Source: an uncultured Pelagibacteraceae bacterium (lineage in GTDB: Bacteria > Pseudomonadota > Alphaproteobacteria > Pelagibacterales > Pelagibacteraceae). Taken from it: a stretch of 64,000 bases of DNA. Under the pieces are notes generated by a model that saw only the letters and a program-made list of their open reading frames with translations, searched no databases and was not told the origin of the DNA. Where the stretch lies: positions 1 to 64,000 of the forward strand of contig CABYTL010000003.1 of assembly GCA_902521805.1 (NCBI GenBank), written 5' to 3'. Shown here one piece after another: positions 30,647-41,418 of this stretch (within the stretch, counting starts at the first letter, position 1; the number at the start of each line of letters is the position of its first letter). Both the position numbers and the translations under genes were made by a program.

Positions 30647-32487
30647 CGTTTTTTATAAAAATCTTTTTTAAAAATTTTTTTTTTTTTAAATTTTTTTTTA
30701 TCTTTTTCAGCAATTTTGTCTTCTGTTTTTTGTTGTTCTAAATTTTTTAATTTTTCATGATGTTTTACTAGTTCGATAGTTTTTTTTGATTTGTTTCTAA
30801 GATCGATTATGTATTCTGGAATTATAAGAGAATTATCTGTTATAATATCTATTTTAATTTTATTTTTCTTTTCGAAATATGTTAAATTATCAACAAAATT
30901 TTCTTTTATAAAATCAGAAATTTTTTCACAAACTTTTAATTCAATAAATTTTGCTTTTTTTAATACTGATTTTAACTCAACTATTTTCAATAATTTTTGA
31001 GCAAAGGACTCATCTGTTAATTCAACTTTCCACTTAACTGCACTTTCTCTTAATCGTTGCCTAGACATTTCTAGTAAACCAAAATTACTAATTCTACCAA
31101 TTTGAATTCTTGCCCTATCAGATCTACATTTTTCTTTTAATCGTTTTTCGACCATTTTTCTATTTCCATAGCCAAGCATATCTATAAAATCGATAATTAT
31201 TAAACCAGACAGATCTCTAATTTTTATTTGTCTAGCTATTTCTTCGGCAGCTTCTAGATTTGTATCTAAAGCTGTACTTTCAACATTTTTTTGTTTTATA
31301 GAGCTACCAGAGTTAATATCAATTGAGACCAGGGCCTCTGTTGGGTTTATAACTAAATATCCTCCAGAATTTAATTTAATTTCAGATTCAAATATTTGAT
31401 TAAGTTTTTGTTCGATGTCCTCTTGAATGAATAATGGAATTTTACCTCTATATTTTTTAACTTTTTTCACATGTGATGGCATCATCATTTTCATAAAATT
31501 TTGAGCTTTTTTATAACCGTCATTTCCTTCTACGATTATATTTTTAGTATTTTCATCATACATATCTCTTAAAGTTCTTTTTATTATTTCACTTTCTTGG
31601 TGTATTAAAGATGGAGCAATAGAATTTAAAGCGTTGTCTTTAATTTGATTCCAAGTTTTTTCCAATGAATCAAGATCGTGATTAATTTCATTTTTTGTTT
31701 TATTACTTCCAGCAGTTCTTACTATTAAACCCATTTCCTTTGGAATTTCTATTTCATTTAAAATTGATCTTATTTTTTTTCTGTCAGCAGGGTTAAATAT
31801 TTTTCTTGATATCCCCCCACCTTTTGGAGTATTTGGCATCAATACAATATATTTACCTGCAATAGAAATAAATGTACTTAAAGCTGCTCCTTTTTGACCT
31901 CTCTCATCTTTTATAACTTGAACAAGAATAACTTGATTGGGTTTTATAACTTCTTGAATTTTATATCTTTTAAATCTATGTCGTGTTCGAATTATTTTTT
32001 CTTTATTATCTTTTAAGTTATCAATTATTTTCTCCTCTTTATTATTATTCGTATCAATTTCTTCGGCAATTTCATTTTCAATAGATGCTTCTTTGTCATC
32101 CTCTGATTTTTTAATTTCTAATGGGTCATCAATTTCTAATTTACCCTCTGCCAAGTTTTTTTCTTCTTTGGCCTCAACTTCTTTAGAAAGTTCCTCTCTT
32201 ACTTTTTCTTCTTCTTTTTTTATTTGTTCTAGATCACTTTTAGGTATTTGATAATAATCAGACTGAATATCATTAAAAGATAAAAAACCGTGTTTTTCTC
32301 TTCCAAAATCTATAAACGCTGCCTGAAGTGAAGGTTCAATTCTACTTACTTTTCCTAAGTAAATATTATTTTTAATAAGGTTGTTTTTTAAACCCTCGTA
32401 TTCGTAGTCCTCAATATTCTTCTCTGATTTAAGTACAACTCTAGTCTCATTTGGATGCGAAGCATCAATATATAAATTTTTTTCCAT
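30643..32487 (-). CDS. rng: Ribonuclease E/G
   Basis: [28 protein letters not shown]1 part, [28 protein letters not shown]; acidic insertion in the S1 region. Confidence 0.9.
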   Translation of the reverse strand: MEKNLYIDASHPNETRVVLKSEKNIEDYEYEGLKNNLIKNNIYLGKVSRIEPSLQAAFIDFGREKHGFLSFNDIQSDYYQIPKSDLEQIKKEEEKVREELSKEVEAKEEKNLAEGKLEIDDPLEIKKSEDDKEASIENEIAEEIDTNNNKEEKIIDNLKDNKEKIIRTRHRFKRYKIQEVIKPNQVILVQVIKDERGQKGAALSTFISIAGKYIVLMPNTPKGGGISRKIFNPADRKKIRSILNEIEIPKEMGLIVRTAGSNKTKNEINHDLDSLEKTWNQIKDNALNSIAPSLIHQESEIIKRTLRDMYDENTKNIIVEGNDGYKKAQNFMKMMMPSHVKKVKKYRGKIPLFIQEDIEQKLNQIFESEIKLNSGGYLVINPTEALVSIDINSGSSIKQKNVESTALDTNLEAAEEIARQIKIRDLSGLIIIDFIDMLGYGNRKMVEKRLKEKCRSDRARIQIGRISNFGLLEMSRQRLRESAVKWKVELTDESFAQKLLKIVELKSVLKKAKFIELKVCEKISDFIKENFVDNLTYFEKKNKIKIDIITDNSLIIPEYIIDLRNKSKKTIELVKHHEKLKNLEQQKTEDKIAEKDKKKFKKKKIFKKDFYKKR

Positions 32488-32583
32488 ATTTTTTGATTTG
32501 ATTTGAGCATTAATTTAATTTTATAAATTTTGTTTTTAATAATGCCTTATCTTTAACAAATTCCTCTATATAATGGAATTAAA

Positions 32584-34923
32584 ATGACCAGTTTATTTAA
32601 GAATATATTCATAGTATTCCTTGGTTTATTTCTCATTTCATCAGTAACAATCCTGATAATTTTATGGACTTTTTCAAATAGTATTCCCGATTATAGATTC
32701 TTGAAAAATTATAAGCCTCCAGTTTCAAGCAAAATGTATTCTGGAAATGGTGAATTAGTAGCCGATTTCTCAAAGGAAAAAAGGATTTTTGTTCCCTACG
32801 AGGCATTACCTGAAAATGTAATTAATTCATTTTTATCTGCAGAGGATAAAAATTTTTTTTCTCACCCAGGTGTAGATGCCAAGGGTGTTATGAGAGCTGT
32901 AATTAATAATATAAGGAATATATTAAGCTCTAAGAGACTTGAAGGTGCTTCGACAATCACACAACAAGTTGCTAAAAATTTTTTATTAACTAACGAAGTA
33001 AGTTTGAATAGAAAAATTAAAGAAGCGATATTAGCATTCAGAATTGAAAGAGCATTATCAAAAGAAAGAATTTTAGAATTATATCTCAATCAAATATATC
33101 TAGGAAGTGGAGCCTATGGTGTAGCCGCAGCTAGTTTAGAATATTTTGATAAATCAATTAAAGATTTAAACTATAATGAAGCGGCTTTATTAGCCGCCTT
33201 ACCGAAAGCCCCGAGTAAATACAATCCTTACAGAGATAAAGAACTTGCTAAGTTTAGAAGAAATTTAGTTTTAAAAAATTTATTTGATAATAATTTTATT
33301 AATGAGATTAATTACATCGAACTTAAAAAAAAACCCATCGAATTAAAAAAAGTAAAAAAAGTTTTTTTAGAAAATTCACAATATTATATTGAAGATGTGA
33401 GAAAAAATATAATAGATCAATTGACCTATGAGAAAGTGTATAATCAAGGATATAATATAAATACTCCAATTAATTTAGAATTACAAAAATTTGCAACTCA
33501 ATCTTTAAGGAATGGATTAATTGCTTACGATAGAAGAAAAGGTTGGCGTGGTCCTTTAAATAACATTCAATATTCTAAGGATTGGACTCAAAAAATTGAT
33601 AAAAAATTTCAATTAGAAAAATCAATTGGTTGGCAAATAGCATTAGTTAAAGAGGTAAATCAATTTAATACATTAATAGAAACGAAAGATAACCTCGAAG
33701 GTGTTATTAAATATAAAGATATATCTTGGACAAAAAAAGATTTCAAAGAAATACTTAGAAAGGGAGACGTTATTTATGTTAAAAAAATAAATTTAAATAA
33801 TTATAGTCTTCAACAGCTTCCAAAAATTAACGGTGGCATCGTAGTTATGGATCCATTTACTGGTAGAGTTCTTAGTTTAAGTGGTGGCTTTAGTTTTAAA
33901 AATAGTGAGTTTAACAGGGCCTCCCAGGCTCTAAGACAACCTGGATCAGCTTTTAAACCTTTTGTCTATGCTTTAGCATTAGAAAATGATTACACTCCGT
34001 CATCTTTAATTTTAGATGCACCTCTTGTTTTAGATCAGGGGGTGGACTTAAAAAAATGGAAACCAGAAAATTATGGAAAAAAATTTTATGGCCTCTCAAC
34101 GTTAAGAGTTGGGCTAGAAAAGTCTAGAAATTTAATGACAGTTAGAGTAGCTCAAAATCTTGGCATCGACAAAATTACAAATTTTACAAAAAAGATGAAT
34201 ATTTACAAAGAACCTGATGAACTTTTATCAATATCTTTAGGTTCAGCAGAAACAACTCTTTTAAATCTTACATCAGCATATTGTTCTTTTGTTAATGGAG
34301 GAAAATTAATTATGCCAGTCTTAATAGATCGGATTCAAGACAGTGAAGGCAATACAATAATTAATAATGAGAATAGGAAATGTATAGATTGTGAGAAAGT
34401 CTCTTTCACTGGAAAAGAGTTTCCTAAAATAAAAGATGATTATAAGCAGGTAATATCTCCCCAAACAGCATATCAATTAACTTCTATTCTTCAAGGTGTC
34501 GTAGAAAGAGGAACTGGAAAAAAATTAAAAAAACTCGGATTAAACCTAGCAGGAAAAACTGGTACAACTAATGATAATACAGACGCCTGGTTTATTGGAT
34601 TCACTTCAAATTTGGTTATAGGTGTTTATGTTGGAATGGATAATCCAGAACCATTAGGAAAATTTGAAACGGGCTCAAAAGCAGCCTTACCGATTTTTGA
34701 AGAATTTATAAAAAAAACAGTAAAAAAATCTGAAGCCAAACCATTTAAAGTTCCTGAAAGTATTACGCTTATGGTCGTTGATCCAAAAACAGGTAACAAA
34801 GCTAAATTTAGTTCAAAAAATACAATAATAGAGTCTTATAAAAGTAAAAATATATTAAATGGAAAAATTTTGTATTCAAATAATAATAGATTAAATAACA
34901 ATAATATATTAAGGTTCTATTAA
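32584..34923 (+). CDS. mrcA: Penicillin-binding protein 1A (bifunctional transglycosylase/transpeptidase)
   Basis: EDKNFFSHPGVD, EGASTITQQVAKNFLL, RQPGSAFKPFVY, LAGKTGTTND. Confidence 0.94.
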   Translation: MTSLFKNIFIVFLGLFLISSVTILIILWTFSNSIPDYRFLKNYKPPVSSKMYSGNGELVADFSKEKRIFVPYEALPENVINSFLSAEDKNFFSHPGVDAKGVMRAVINNIRNILSSKRLEGASTITQQVAKNFLLTNEVSLNRKIKEAILAFRIERALSKERILELYLNQIYLGSGAYGVAAASLEYFDKSIKDLNYNEAALLAALPKAPSKYNPYRDKELAKFRRNLVLKNLFDNNFINEINYIELKKKPIELKKVKKVFLENSQYYIEDVRKNIIDQLTYEKVYNQGYNINTPINLELQKFATQSLRNGLIAYDRRKGWRGPLNNIQYSKDWTQKIDKKFQLEKSIGWQIALVKEVNQFNTLIETKDNLEGVIKYKDISWTKKDFKEILRKGDVIYVKKINLNNYSLQQLPKINGGIVVMDPFTGRVLSLSGGFSFKNSEFNRASQALRQPGSAFKPFVYALALENDYTPSSLILDAPLVLDQGVDLKKWKPENYGKKFYGLSTLRVGLEKSRNLMTVRVAQNLGIDKITNFTKKMNIYKEPDELLSISLGSAETTLLNLTSAYCSFVNGGKLIMPVLIDRIQDSEGNTIINNENRKCIDCEKVSFTGKEFPKIKDDYKQVISPQTAYQLTSILQGVVERGTGKKLKKLGLNLAGKTGTTNDNTDAWFIGFTSNLVIGVYVGMDNPEPLGKFETGSKAALPIFEEFIKKTVKKSEAKPFKVPESITLMVVDPKTGNKAKFSSKNTIIESYKSKNILNGKILYSNNNRLNNNNILRFY

Positions 34924-36018
34924 TGAATGATAAATATTTAATTTTAAAAAAAGAAATCAATAAAATAAATCAAAGAGTTAAGGAGTATCTTTGAAAAAAA
35001 TAATATTTTTTCAAAATTAGAAAGTCATAGCCAAAAAATGCTAGAAGCTGATTTCTGGCAAGATAAATCAAATTCACAAAAAATAATTAAGGAAAAAAAA
35101 TTATTTGAAGATCTAATTAATTCATACACTCAATCAAATAATCAAATTAAAGACCTTAATGATTTATATGATTTAGCTTTAGAGGAAAATAATATTGAAA
35201 TTCAAAATGAGGTAGGTCAAAAAATTTCAGATTTAATGTCTATCGCAAAAAAAAATGAAATTAAATGTTTCCTATCTAATGAAGCAGATCTTTTAGACTC
35301 ATATATTGAGATTCATGCAGGTGCTGGAGGAACAGAAAGCCAGGATTGGGCAGATATGTTAAGAAGAATGTATCTTAAATGGTCTGATAATAAAAAATAT
35401 AAATTTCAAATAGTAAGTGAGCATAAAGGAGACGAAGCTGGAATTAAATCGACAACATTTAAAATAGAAGGTGATCATGTATTTGGTTGGCTAAAAAAAG
35501 AATCTGGTATTCATAGATTGGTAAGGATATCTCCTTTTGATTCTGGAGCTAGAAGACATACAAGTTTTGCTAGTGTTTGGGTTTATCCAGTAGTTGATGA
35601 AAATATTAATATTGAAATACTAGAAAAAGATTTGAGAATAGACACTTACCGCTCAAGTGGTGCTGGAGGTCAACATGTAAATACTACCGATAGTGCAGTA
35701 CGTATCACTCACCTGCCATCTAAAATAGTTGTACAATGTCAAAATGAGAGATCACAGCACAAAAATAAGGAAACGTGTATGAATATGCTTAAAGCAAGAC
35801 TTTATGATTTTGAGATGAAAAAAAAGGAGGAAAAAAATCAAAATACTGAAGCTTTAAAATCTGAAATAGGTTGGGGTCATCAAATTCGATCATATATTTT
35901 ACAACCATATAGGTTAGTAAAAGATAATAGAACAAATCATGAAAGCACTAATCCGGATAAAATCTTGAATGGTGAAATAGATGAATTTTTGGAACAATCT
36001 TTATACCAGGTAAAATGA
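34923..36018 (+). CDS. prfB: Peptide chain release factor 2, expressed through +1 programmed frameshift
   Basis: ATG 34923: MNDKYLILKKEINKINQRVKEYL then in-frame TGA (34992-34994); +1 from CTT TGA into EKNNIFSKLESHSQKMLEADFW..., in frame with ORF 35038-36018; GGQHVNTTDSAVRITH. Confidence 0.95.
34981..34994 (+). promoter_or_regulatory. RF2 programmed frameshift site AGGAGTATCTTTGA
   Basis: SD-like AGGAG, then slippery CTT and TGA stop, as in the canonical prfB site. Confidence 0.93.
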
Positions 36019-38210
36019 AAAAAATAATTTTTAGACTAATAATTTTATTATCATTTATATTTTTATCTCTAATTTTATACCTAAGCATAATTGGAGTGAA
36101 AACTAAAAATTTCAATTCTAAAATTATTTCTCAAATCAAGAGTATTGAACCTGATATTGAGCTTAAAATTAATGATGTGAGTGCAAAATTAAATCTATTT
36201 AAATTTAAAATTGACGCAAAAACAGTAGGAACAAATCTAACTTATCAAAACAATGTAATTCAACTCGAGAATATTAAATTTAAAATTTCTTTAAGATCTT
36301 TAATTAATAGAGAATTTGCTTTATCAGAAATTTCGCTTTCATCTAAATCTTTATTAATCAAAGATTTTTTAAGATTTTTAAATTTAATTAAAAAAGATCC
36401 TAAATTATTCATAGCTGAGAAATTTATAGAAAATGGATATCTAATAGCTGATCTTAAAATAGAATTTGATCAATTTGGAAAAATAAAAAAAAATTATAAT
36501 ATTAATGGGATTATTAATGATGGACGAATAAATATTTTTAATAAAAAACGAATAGATAAAATTGATTTTATTTTTCAAATTTCTGATAAAGAAATCATAT
36601 TAAAAAATGCTAGTTTTTTATTAAATGATAAAGGAATTTTAATTCCTGAGCTAATAGCAGAAAGAAAAAATAATGAATTTTTAGTTTCTGGGAAACTTAG
36701 AAATAAAAATCTAATTATTAAAGAAAAAGATATTAAAGATTTAATTGATAAAAAATTTTACAATGTTGATATAAAAGAAATTATTTTTAGCTCAGATAAT
36801 GAATTTAAATTTAAGATAGATCAAAAATTAAGAGTTAAAGATTTAAATTTAATATCTAATATAAATCTCGATTTGCTGAGAATAGATAATTTTTTAAAAT
36901 TAAAAAATTTCTTTCCTAAGATCAAAGAAAATATCGTGTTAAAGAATCAAAGTATTAAATTTAAATATACAAAAGATAAAATAGATATTATGGGTTCAGG
37001 TTATGTATTTATTCAGGATTATTCAGATAATATCAATTATAAAATAACCAAGGATAAAAAAGGATTTGTTTTTGACTCAAGTTTAAAAATATCAAAAAAT
37101 GACTTTCAAATTGATTTACTTAATTATGAAAAAAAAGACAAATCCACGCTAGAGCTTTTAATAAAAGGTACATCTAATAAAAATAAATTTTTTTTTAACG
37201 AAATTTCTTTAATTGAAAATAAAAATTTTTTATCTGTAAAAGATTTAGCATTATCTTCAAATTTCAAAATTAATAAAATTAAAAATATTCGTTTTGATTA
37301 TGTAGATAAAGATAATTTAACGAATAATATTGAAGTTAGAAGAGACAATTTAGATTATAAAATTGCTGGAGATAGTTTTAATTCAAATAAAATTATTATG
37401 AGATTATTAGACTCTAATGATATAAAAAAATATGAATATTTTAATCAAAACTTTAAATTAAATTTTGATGTCGAAAGTATTTTTTTAGATAAAAATAACA
37501 AAACAAATAATCTTAGAGGCTTTCTAGTTTTAAATAATAACAAAATTACAGAACTTGATTTAGAATCCAAATTTCCTAAAGAAAAAAAAATTAAATTAAC
37601 TATAAAAACTAATGATAAAGATGAAAAAATTACTTCACTTTATTCAGGTAAAGCCAAACCCCTAGTAGATAGATATAAATTTGTTAAAGGTTTTGAAAAT
37701 GGTGATCTAAGATTTTATTCTGTAAAAAAAAATGGGATTTCAAATTCAATATTAACAATTGATAATTTTAAAGTCCAAGAAATTCCAGTTTTGGCAAAGT
37801 TGCTAACATTAGCATCTCTCCAGGGTATAGCTGATCTTTTAACAGGAGAGGGTATTAGATTTACTGATTTTGAAATGAAATTTTCTAGTAAAGATAAAAT
37901 AATGACAATTAAGGAGATTTATGCAATTGGTCCTGCAATATCAATCTTAATGGAGGGTTACGTACAAGAAAAAAAACTAATTAGTTTAAGAGGAACATTG
38001 GTACCAGCAACAACTATTAATAGAACAATTTCTTCAATACCATTAATTGGTAATATATTAGTTGGAAAAAAAGTTGGTGAAGGTGTCTTTGGAGTAAGCT
38101 TTAAGGTTAAAGGTCCTCCAGATGATCTTGAAACTACAGTAAATCCGATTAAAACTTTAACACCAAGATTTATTACCCGAACTTTAGAAAAAATAAAAAA
38201 AACTAAATAA
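36015..38210 (+). CDS. AsmA-like/YhdP-type envelope protein
   Basis: N-terminal TM helix, long beta-rich low-complexity body, C-terminal ILMEGYVQEKKLISLRGTLVPATTINRTISSIPLIGNILVG motif of AsmA-like proteins. Confidence 0.72.
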   Translation: MKKIIFRLIILLSFIFLSLILYLSIIGVKTKNFNSKIISQIKSIEPDIELKINDVSAKLNLFKFKIDAKTVGTNLTYQNNVIQLENIKFKISLRSLINREFALSEISLSSKSLLIKDFLRFLNLIKKDPKLFIAEKFIENGYLIADLKIEFDQFGKIKKNYNINGIINDGRINIFNKKRIDKIDFIFQISDKEIILKNASFLLNDKGILIPELIAERKNNEFLVSGKLRNKNLIIKEKDIKDLIDKKFYNVDIKEIIFSSDNEFKFKIDQKLRVKDLNLISNINLDLLRIDNFLKLKNFFPKIKENIVLKNQSIKFKYTKDKIDIMGSGYVFIQDYSDNINYKITKDKKGFVFDSSLKISKNDFQIDLLNYEKKDKSTLELLIKGTSNKNKFFFNEISLIENKNFLSVKDLALSSNFKINKIKNIRFDYVDKDNLTNNIEVRRDNLDYKIAGDSFNSNKIIMRLLDSNDIKKYEYFNQNFKLNFDVESIFLDKNNKTNNLRGFLVLNNNKITELDLESKFPKEKKIKLTIKTNDKDEKITSLYSGKAKPLVDRYKFVKGFENGDLRFYSVKKNGISNSILTIDNFKVQEIPVLAKLLTLASLQGIADLLTGEGIRFTDFEMKFSSKDKIMTIKEIYAIGPAISILMEGYVQEKKLISLRGTLVPATTINRTISSIPLIGNILVGKKVGEGVFGVSFKVKGPPDDLETTVNPIKTLTPRFITRTLEKIKKTK

Positions 38211-39432
38211 GCTCAATTTTAATATGTCTTTTTTTTCCTATAGAAAGTTTTAAATAATTATTATCAAATAATTCTTTTTTAATAATAAATTTGTCGTCAT
38301 TAATCATTTTACCATTTATTTTAATAGCATTACCTTTTAACAATCTTCTTATTTCACTTTTGGAACTTTCTAAGTTGGATATAATTATAAGATCGACAAT
38401 CTTTATATCTTTTTTAAGATCTTTAGATTTTATCTTTATTGATAGCAAGTTAGAACTAAGCAATTTTCCGGAAAAAGCCTCTTTAGCAGCTTGCTCTGAA
38501 TTTTGAGCTGCTATTTTTCCATGTAGCATTTCTGTCGTTTTATTAGCTAATAAAATTTTTAAATCATTAATATTTTTATTCTGAAAATTATCAATTTTAC
38601 TAATTTCAAGATCTGTAAAAAATTTTAAGAATTTAATTACGTCTCTATCATCTGTATTTCTCCAATATTGCCAATATTCGTATGCTGATAAATATTTTTT
38701 ATCTAACCAAATAGCACCTGACTCAGTTTTTCCCATTTTTGCTCCAGATGCCAATGTAATTAAAGGAGTTGTTAATCCAAAAACTTGATTATTTGAGTAT
38801 CTTTTTATTAAATCAACTCCATTAACAATATTACCCCATTGATCTGAACCACCTACTTGAAGCAAACAATTTTTTTTCTTATTTAGTTCTAAAAAATCAT
38901 AAGCTTGAAGAATCATATAATTGAATTCCATATAGCTCAAAGACTGTTCTCTCTCTAATCTGTTTTTAACACTATCATAACTCAACATTTTATTTATTGT
39001 AAAATGTTTTCCAATATCTCTTAAAAAAGAAATATAATTTAAGTTTTTAAGCCAGGAATAATTATTTACAAAAATTGGTTTAATCTTAGGATTTTTGACA
39101 TCTAAAAAATTTTTTAATAATTTTTCTATATTCTTAATGTTTTTGTCTATCTCTTTTTCATTTAATATTTTTCTTGTTTTATCTTTTCCAGAAGGATCAC
39201 CAATTCGAGTTGTCCCACCACCTAATAATACTATTGGTCTATGACCATGTTTTTGTAGTAATCTCAAACACATTATCTGTAGAAGACTACCAACGTGAAG
39301 ACTTTCAGCAGTACAATCAAAGCCTATATAGGCACTAATTTTTTTTTTATCTAATAATTTTGATAATTCTTCCTCATTAGTACATTGATAGAAAAAACCT
39401 CTATCTTTAAATTCTTTTAAAAATTTATTCAT
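38203..39432 (-). CDS. tyrS: Tyrosyl-tRNA synthetase
   Basis: IGFDCTAESLHVGSL, QVGGSDQWGNIVNG, KMGKTESGA. Confidence 0.97.
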   Translation of the reverse strand: MNKFLKEFKDRGFFYQCTNEEELSKLLDKKKISAYIGFDCTAESLHVGSLLQIMCLRLLQKHGHRPIVLLGGGTTRIGDPSGKDKTRKILNEKEIDKNIKNIEKLLKNFLDVKNPKIKPIFVNNYSWLKNLNYISFLRDIGKHFTINKMLSYDSVKNRLEREQSLSYMEFNYMILQAYDFLELNKKKNCLLQVGGSDQWGNIVNGVDLIKRYSNNQVFGLTTPLITLASGAKMGKTESGAIWLDKKYLSAYEYWQYWRNTDDRDVIKFLKFFTDLEISKIDNFQNKNINDLKILLANKTTEMLHGKIAAQNSEQAAKEAFSGKLLSSNLLSIKIKSKDLKKDIKIVDLIIISNLESSKSEIRRLLKGNAIKINGKMINDDKFIIKKELFDNNYLKLSIGKKRHIKIELI

Positions 39433-39479
39433 ATGTCTATAATTCTACAATATACATTATTTGATAAAAAAAAATAAGA

Positions 39480-40631
39480 ATGGGTAAGATTTATACGGCC
39501 TTAGGATTAATGAGTGGAACTTCAATGGATGGAGTAGATGCCTCAATAATAAGGTCTGACGGTAATAGTGAATATTCAATAAAATTAGATAAATATTTTG
39601 AGTATGAGGAAGAACTTAGAAAAAAACTTATTAATATCAGGTCTAAAATCTTTAGAGTAGAACATTTAAAAGCTTATTCTGTTGAACTAAATGATTTGGA
39701 AAGAGAAATTACATTATTTCATGCTAACGCTGTTAATGAAATTCTTGAAAGTTCTAAAATCGAAGTAGATTTTTTAGGTTTTCATGGTCATACAATATTT
39801 CATGATAGTAAGAAAAAAATCAGCAAACAACTGGGTAATGGAAAATTATTATCTCAATTAACAAAAAAAATAGTTATTTTTAATTTTAGAGAGAATGATT
39901 TGAAACATGGAGGTCAAGGTGCACCATTAGTTCCAATTTTTCACAACACCATCGCTAACAAGTTTTTAAAAAAAGAATTAAATAAATATTTCTCAGTAAA
40001 CATTTTAAATATTGGAGGAATATCAAATATTACACAAACAGTGAAATGGGAGGATTTTTTAAAGCCAAATTCTATAAATGTTTTAAGAGCTTGTGATATT
40101 GGTCCAGGAAATTGTCTTATTGATGAATGGGTAAGAAAAAATTCAAATAATAAATATGATAAAGGAGGAGAACTTGCAAATGTTGGTAAGACTGACGACT
40201 TAATATTAAATCAAGCCTTAGAAAATTTTGATGTTATTCCACCTTATAAAGATTCTTTAGATGTAAGAGATTTTGATATATCTTTTACAAAAGGTCTTTC
40301 TTTGGAAAATGGCGCTTCAACTTTAACAGATTTTACTGCTACTCAAATTGCTAAAGCCTTAGTTTATTTTGGAGGTTCATCAAAATCTTCTATATTTTTA
40401 GTTTCAGGTGGTGGTAGAAAAAATAAATATTTAATAAAATCAATAATAGAAAATATTAGAGGAATGGTTTTACTCCCTATAGAAAAGTATGGAATTGATG
40501 GAGATTTTGTAGAGTCCCAAGCTTTCGCTTATTTAGCTATTAGATCTTTTTTAAAATTACCAATTTCATTCCCGACAACCACTGGCTGTAAACAACCAAC
40601 TATAGGTGGTGTCACAGTAAAAAATTTTTAA
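39480..40631 (+). CDS. anmK: Anhydro-N-acetylmuramic acid kinase
   Basis: ALGLMSGTSMDGVDASI, LNIGGISNIT, FLVSGGGRKNKYL. Confidence 0.95.
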   Translation: MGKIYTALGLMSGTSMDGVDASIIRSDGNSEYSIKLDKYFEYEEELRKKLINIRSKIFRVEHLKAYSVELNDLEREITLFHANAVNEILESSKIEVDFLGFHGHTIFHDSKKKISKQLGNGKLLSQLTKKIVIFNFRENDLKHGGQGAPLVPIFHNTIANKFLKKELNKYFSVNILNIGGISNITQTVKWEDFLKPNSINVLRACDIGPGNCLIDEWVRKNSNNKYDKGGELANVGKTDDLILNQALENFDVIPPYKDSLDVRDFDISFTKGLSLENGASTLTDFTATQIAKALVYFGGSSKSSIFLVSGGGRKNKYLIKSIIENIRGMVLLPIEKYGIDGDFVESQAFAYLAIRSFLKLPISFPTTTGCKQPTIGGVTVKNF

Positions 40632-41284
40632 TACAGAGCTGTTTCTTTTTTTATATATTTGTCTAAATGGTTTACTAATTGATCTTCACTTTTTGAAAAA
40701 AAATGATTCGCGTCTGGAACAGATTGAAAATCTACTTTAATTCCTTTTTGAACGCTCAATCTCTTATCTAATTCTTTTATATGTTCTAATGGAACTAATT
40801 CATCTTTTTTTCCGTAGATCATTAAACCAGAAGTTGGACATGGAGAAAGAAAAGAAAAATCATAAACATTTGGTTGGGGTGAAATCGCTATAAATCTATT
40901 TATTTCTGGTCTTCGCATTAATAATTGCATTGCAATTAACGAGCCAAATGAAAAACCAGAAACCCAGCATTGTGAATTATCAAAATTTTCTCTTTCAAGC
41001 CAATCTAAAGCAGCAGCAGCGTCAGCTAATTCACCTTGACCATTATCAAATTCACCATCACTTTTACCCACACCTCTAAAATTAACTCTACAAACAGAAA
41101 AATCATTTTCCATAAATATTTTGAAAGCTTCAACAACCACTTTATTATTCATTGTTCCACCATATTGTGGATGAGGTTGCAATACCAATGCTACAGGAGA
41201 GGTATTTTTTTTACTTTTAAAATATTTCGCTTCAAGTCTACCAACAGGCCCAGGTATAAAAATTTCTAAAATTTTGTTATCCAT
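40628..41284 (-). CDS. Alpha/beta hydrolase (dienelactone-hydrolase-like)
   Basis: LQPHPQYGGTMNNKVV, RVNFRGVGKSDGEFDNG, GFSFGSLIA nucleophile elbow, DANHFF. Confidence 0.85.
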   Translation of the reverse strand: MDNKILEIFIPGPVGRLEAKYFKSKKNTSPVALVLQPHPQYGGTMNNKVVVEAFKIFMENDFSVCRVNFRGVGKSDGEFDNGQGELADAAAALDWLERENFDNSQCWVSGFSFGSLIAMQLLMRRPEINRFIAISPQPNVYDFSFLSPCPTSGLMIYGKKDELVPLEHIKELDKRLSVQKGIKVDFQSVPDANHFFSKSEDQLVNHLDKYIKKETALY

Positions 41285-41367
41285 ATTTAATATTGATTAT
41301 CATTCTCAAAAAAAAATTAGGTTTATCATAACTGCGTGGCAAAATGTTAGTATTTTTTTTCTTTAAG

Positions 41368-41394
41368 ATACTTGACTATTTTAGTCAGGTTTAT
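41368..41394 (+). promoter_or_regulatory. IscR type-1-like operator overlapping the iscR promoter
   Basis: ATACTTGACTATTTTAGTCAGGTTTAT; GACTA-TTT-TAGTC dyad; TTGACT -35 (41372) and TATATA -10 (41394-41399). Confidence 0.75.
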
Positions 41395-41418
41395 ATATAC
41401 CCTTTAAAATCGCGATTT

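Noticed and set aside
41344-41418. Track start of iscR 25 codons upstream (MLVFFFFKILDYFSQVYIYPLKSRF)
   Set aside because: This segment contains the promoter and IscR operator; MKLTSKGRYAVMALVDLARF is the conventional N-terminus.
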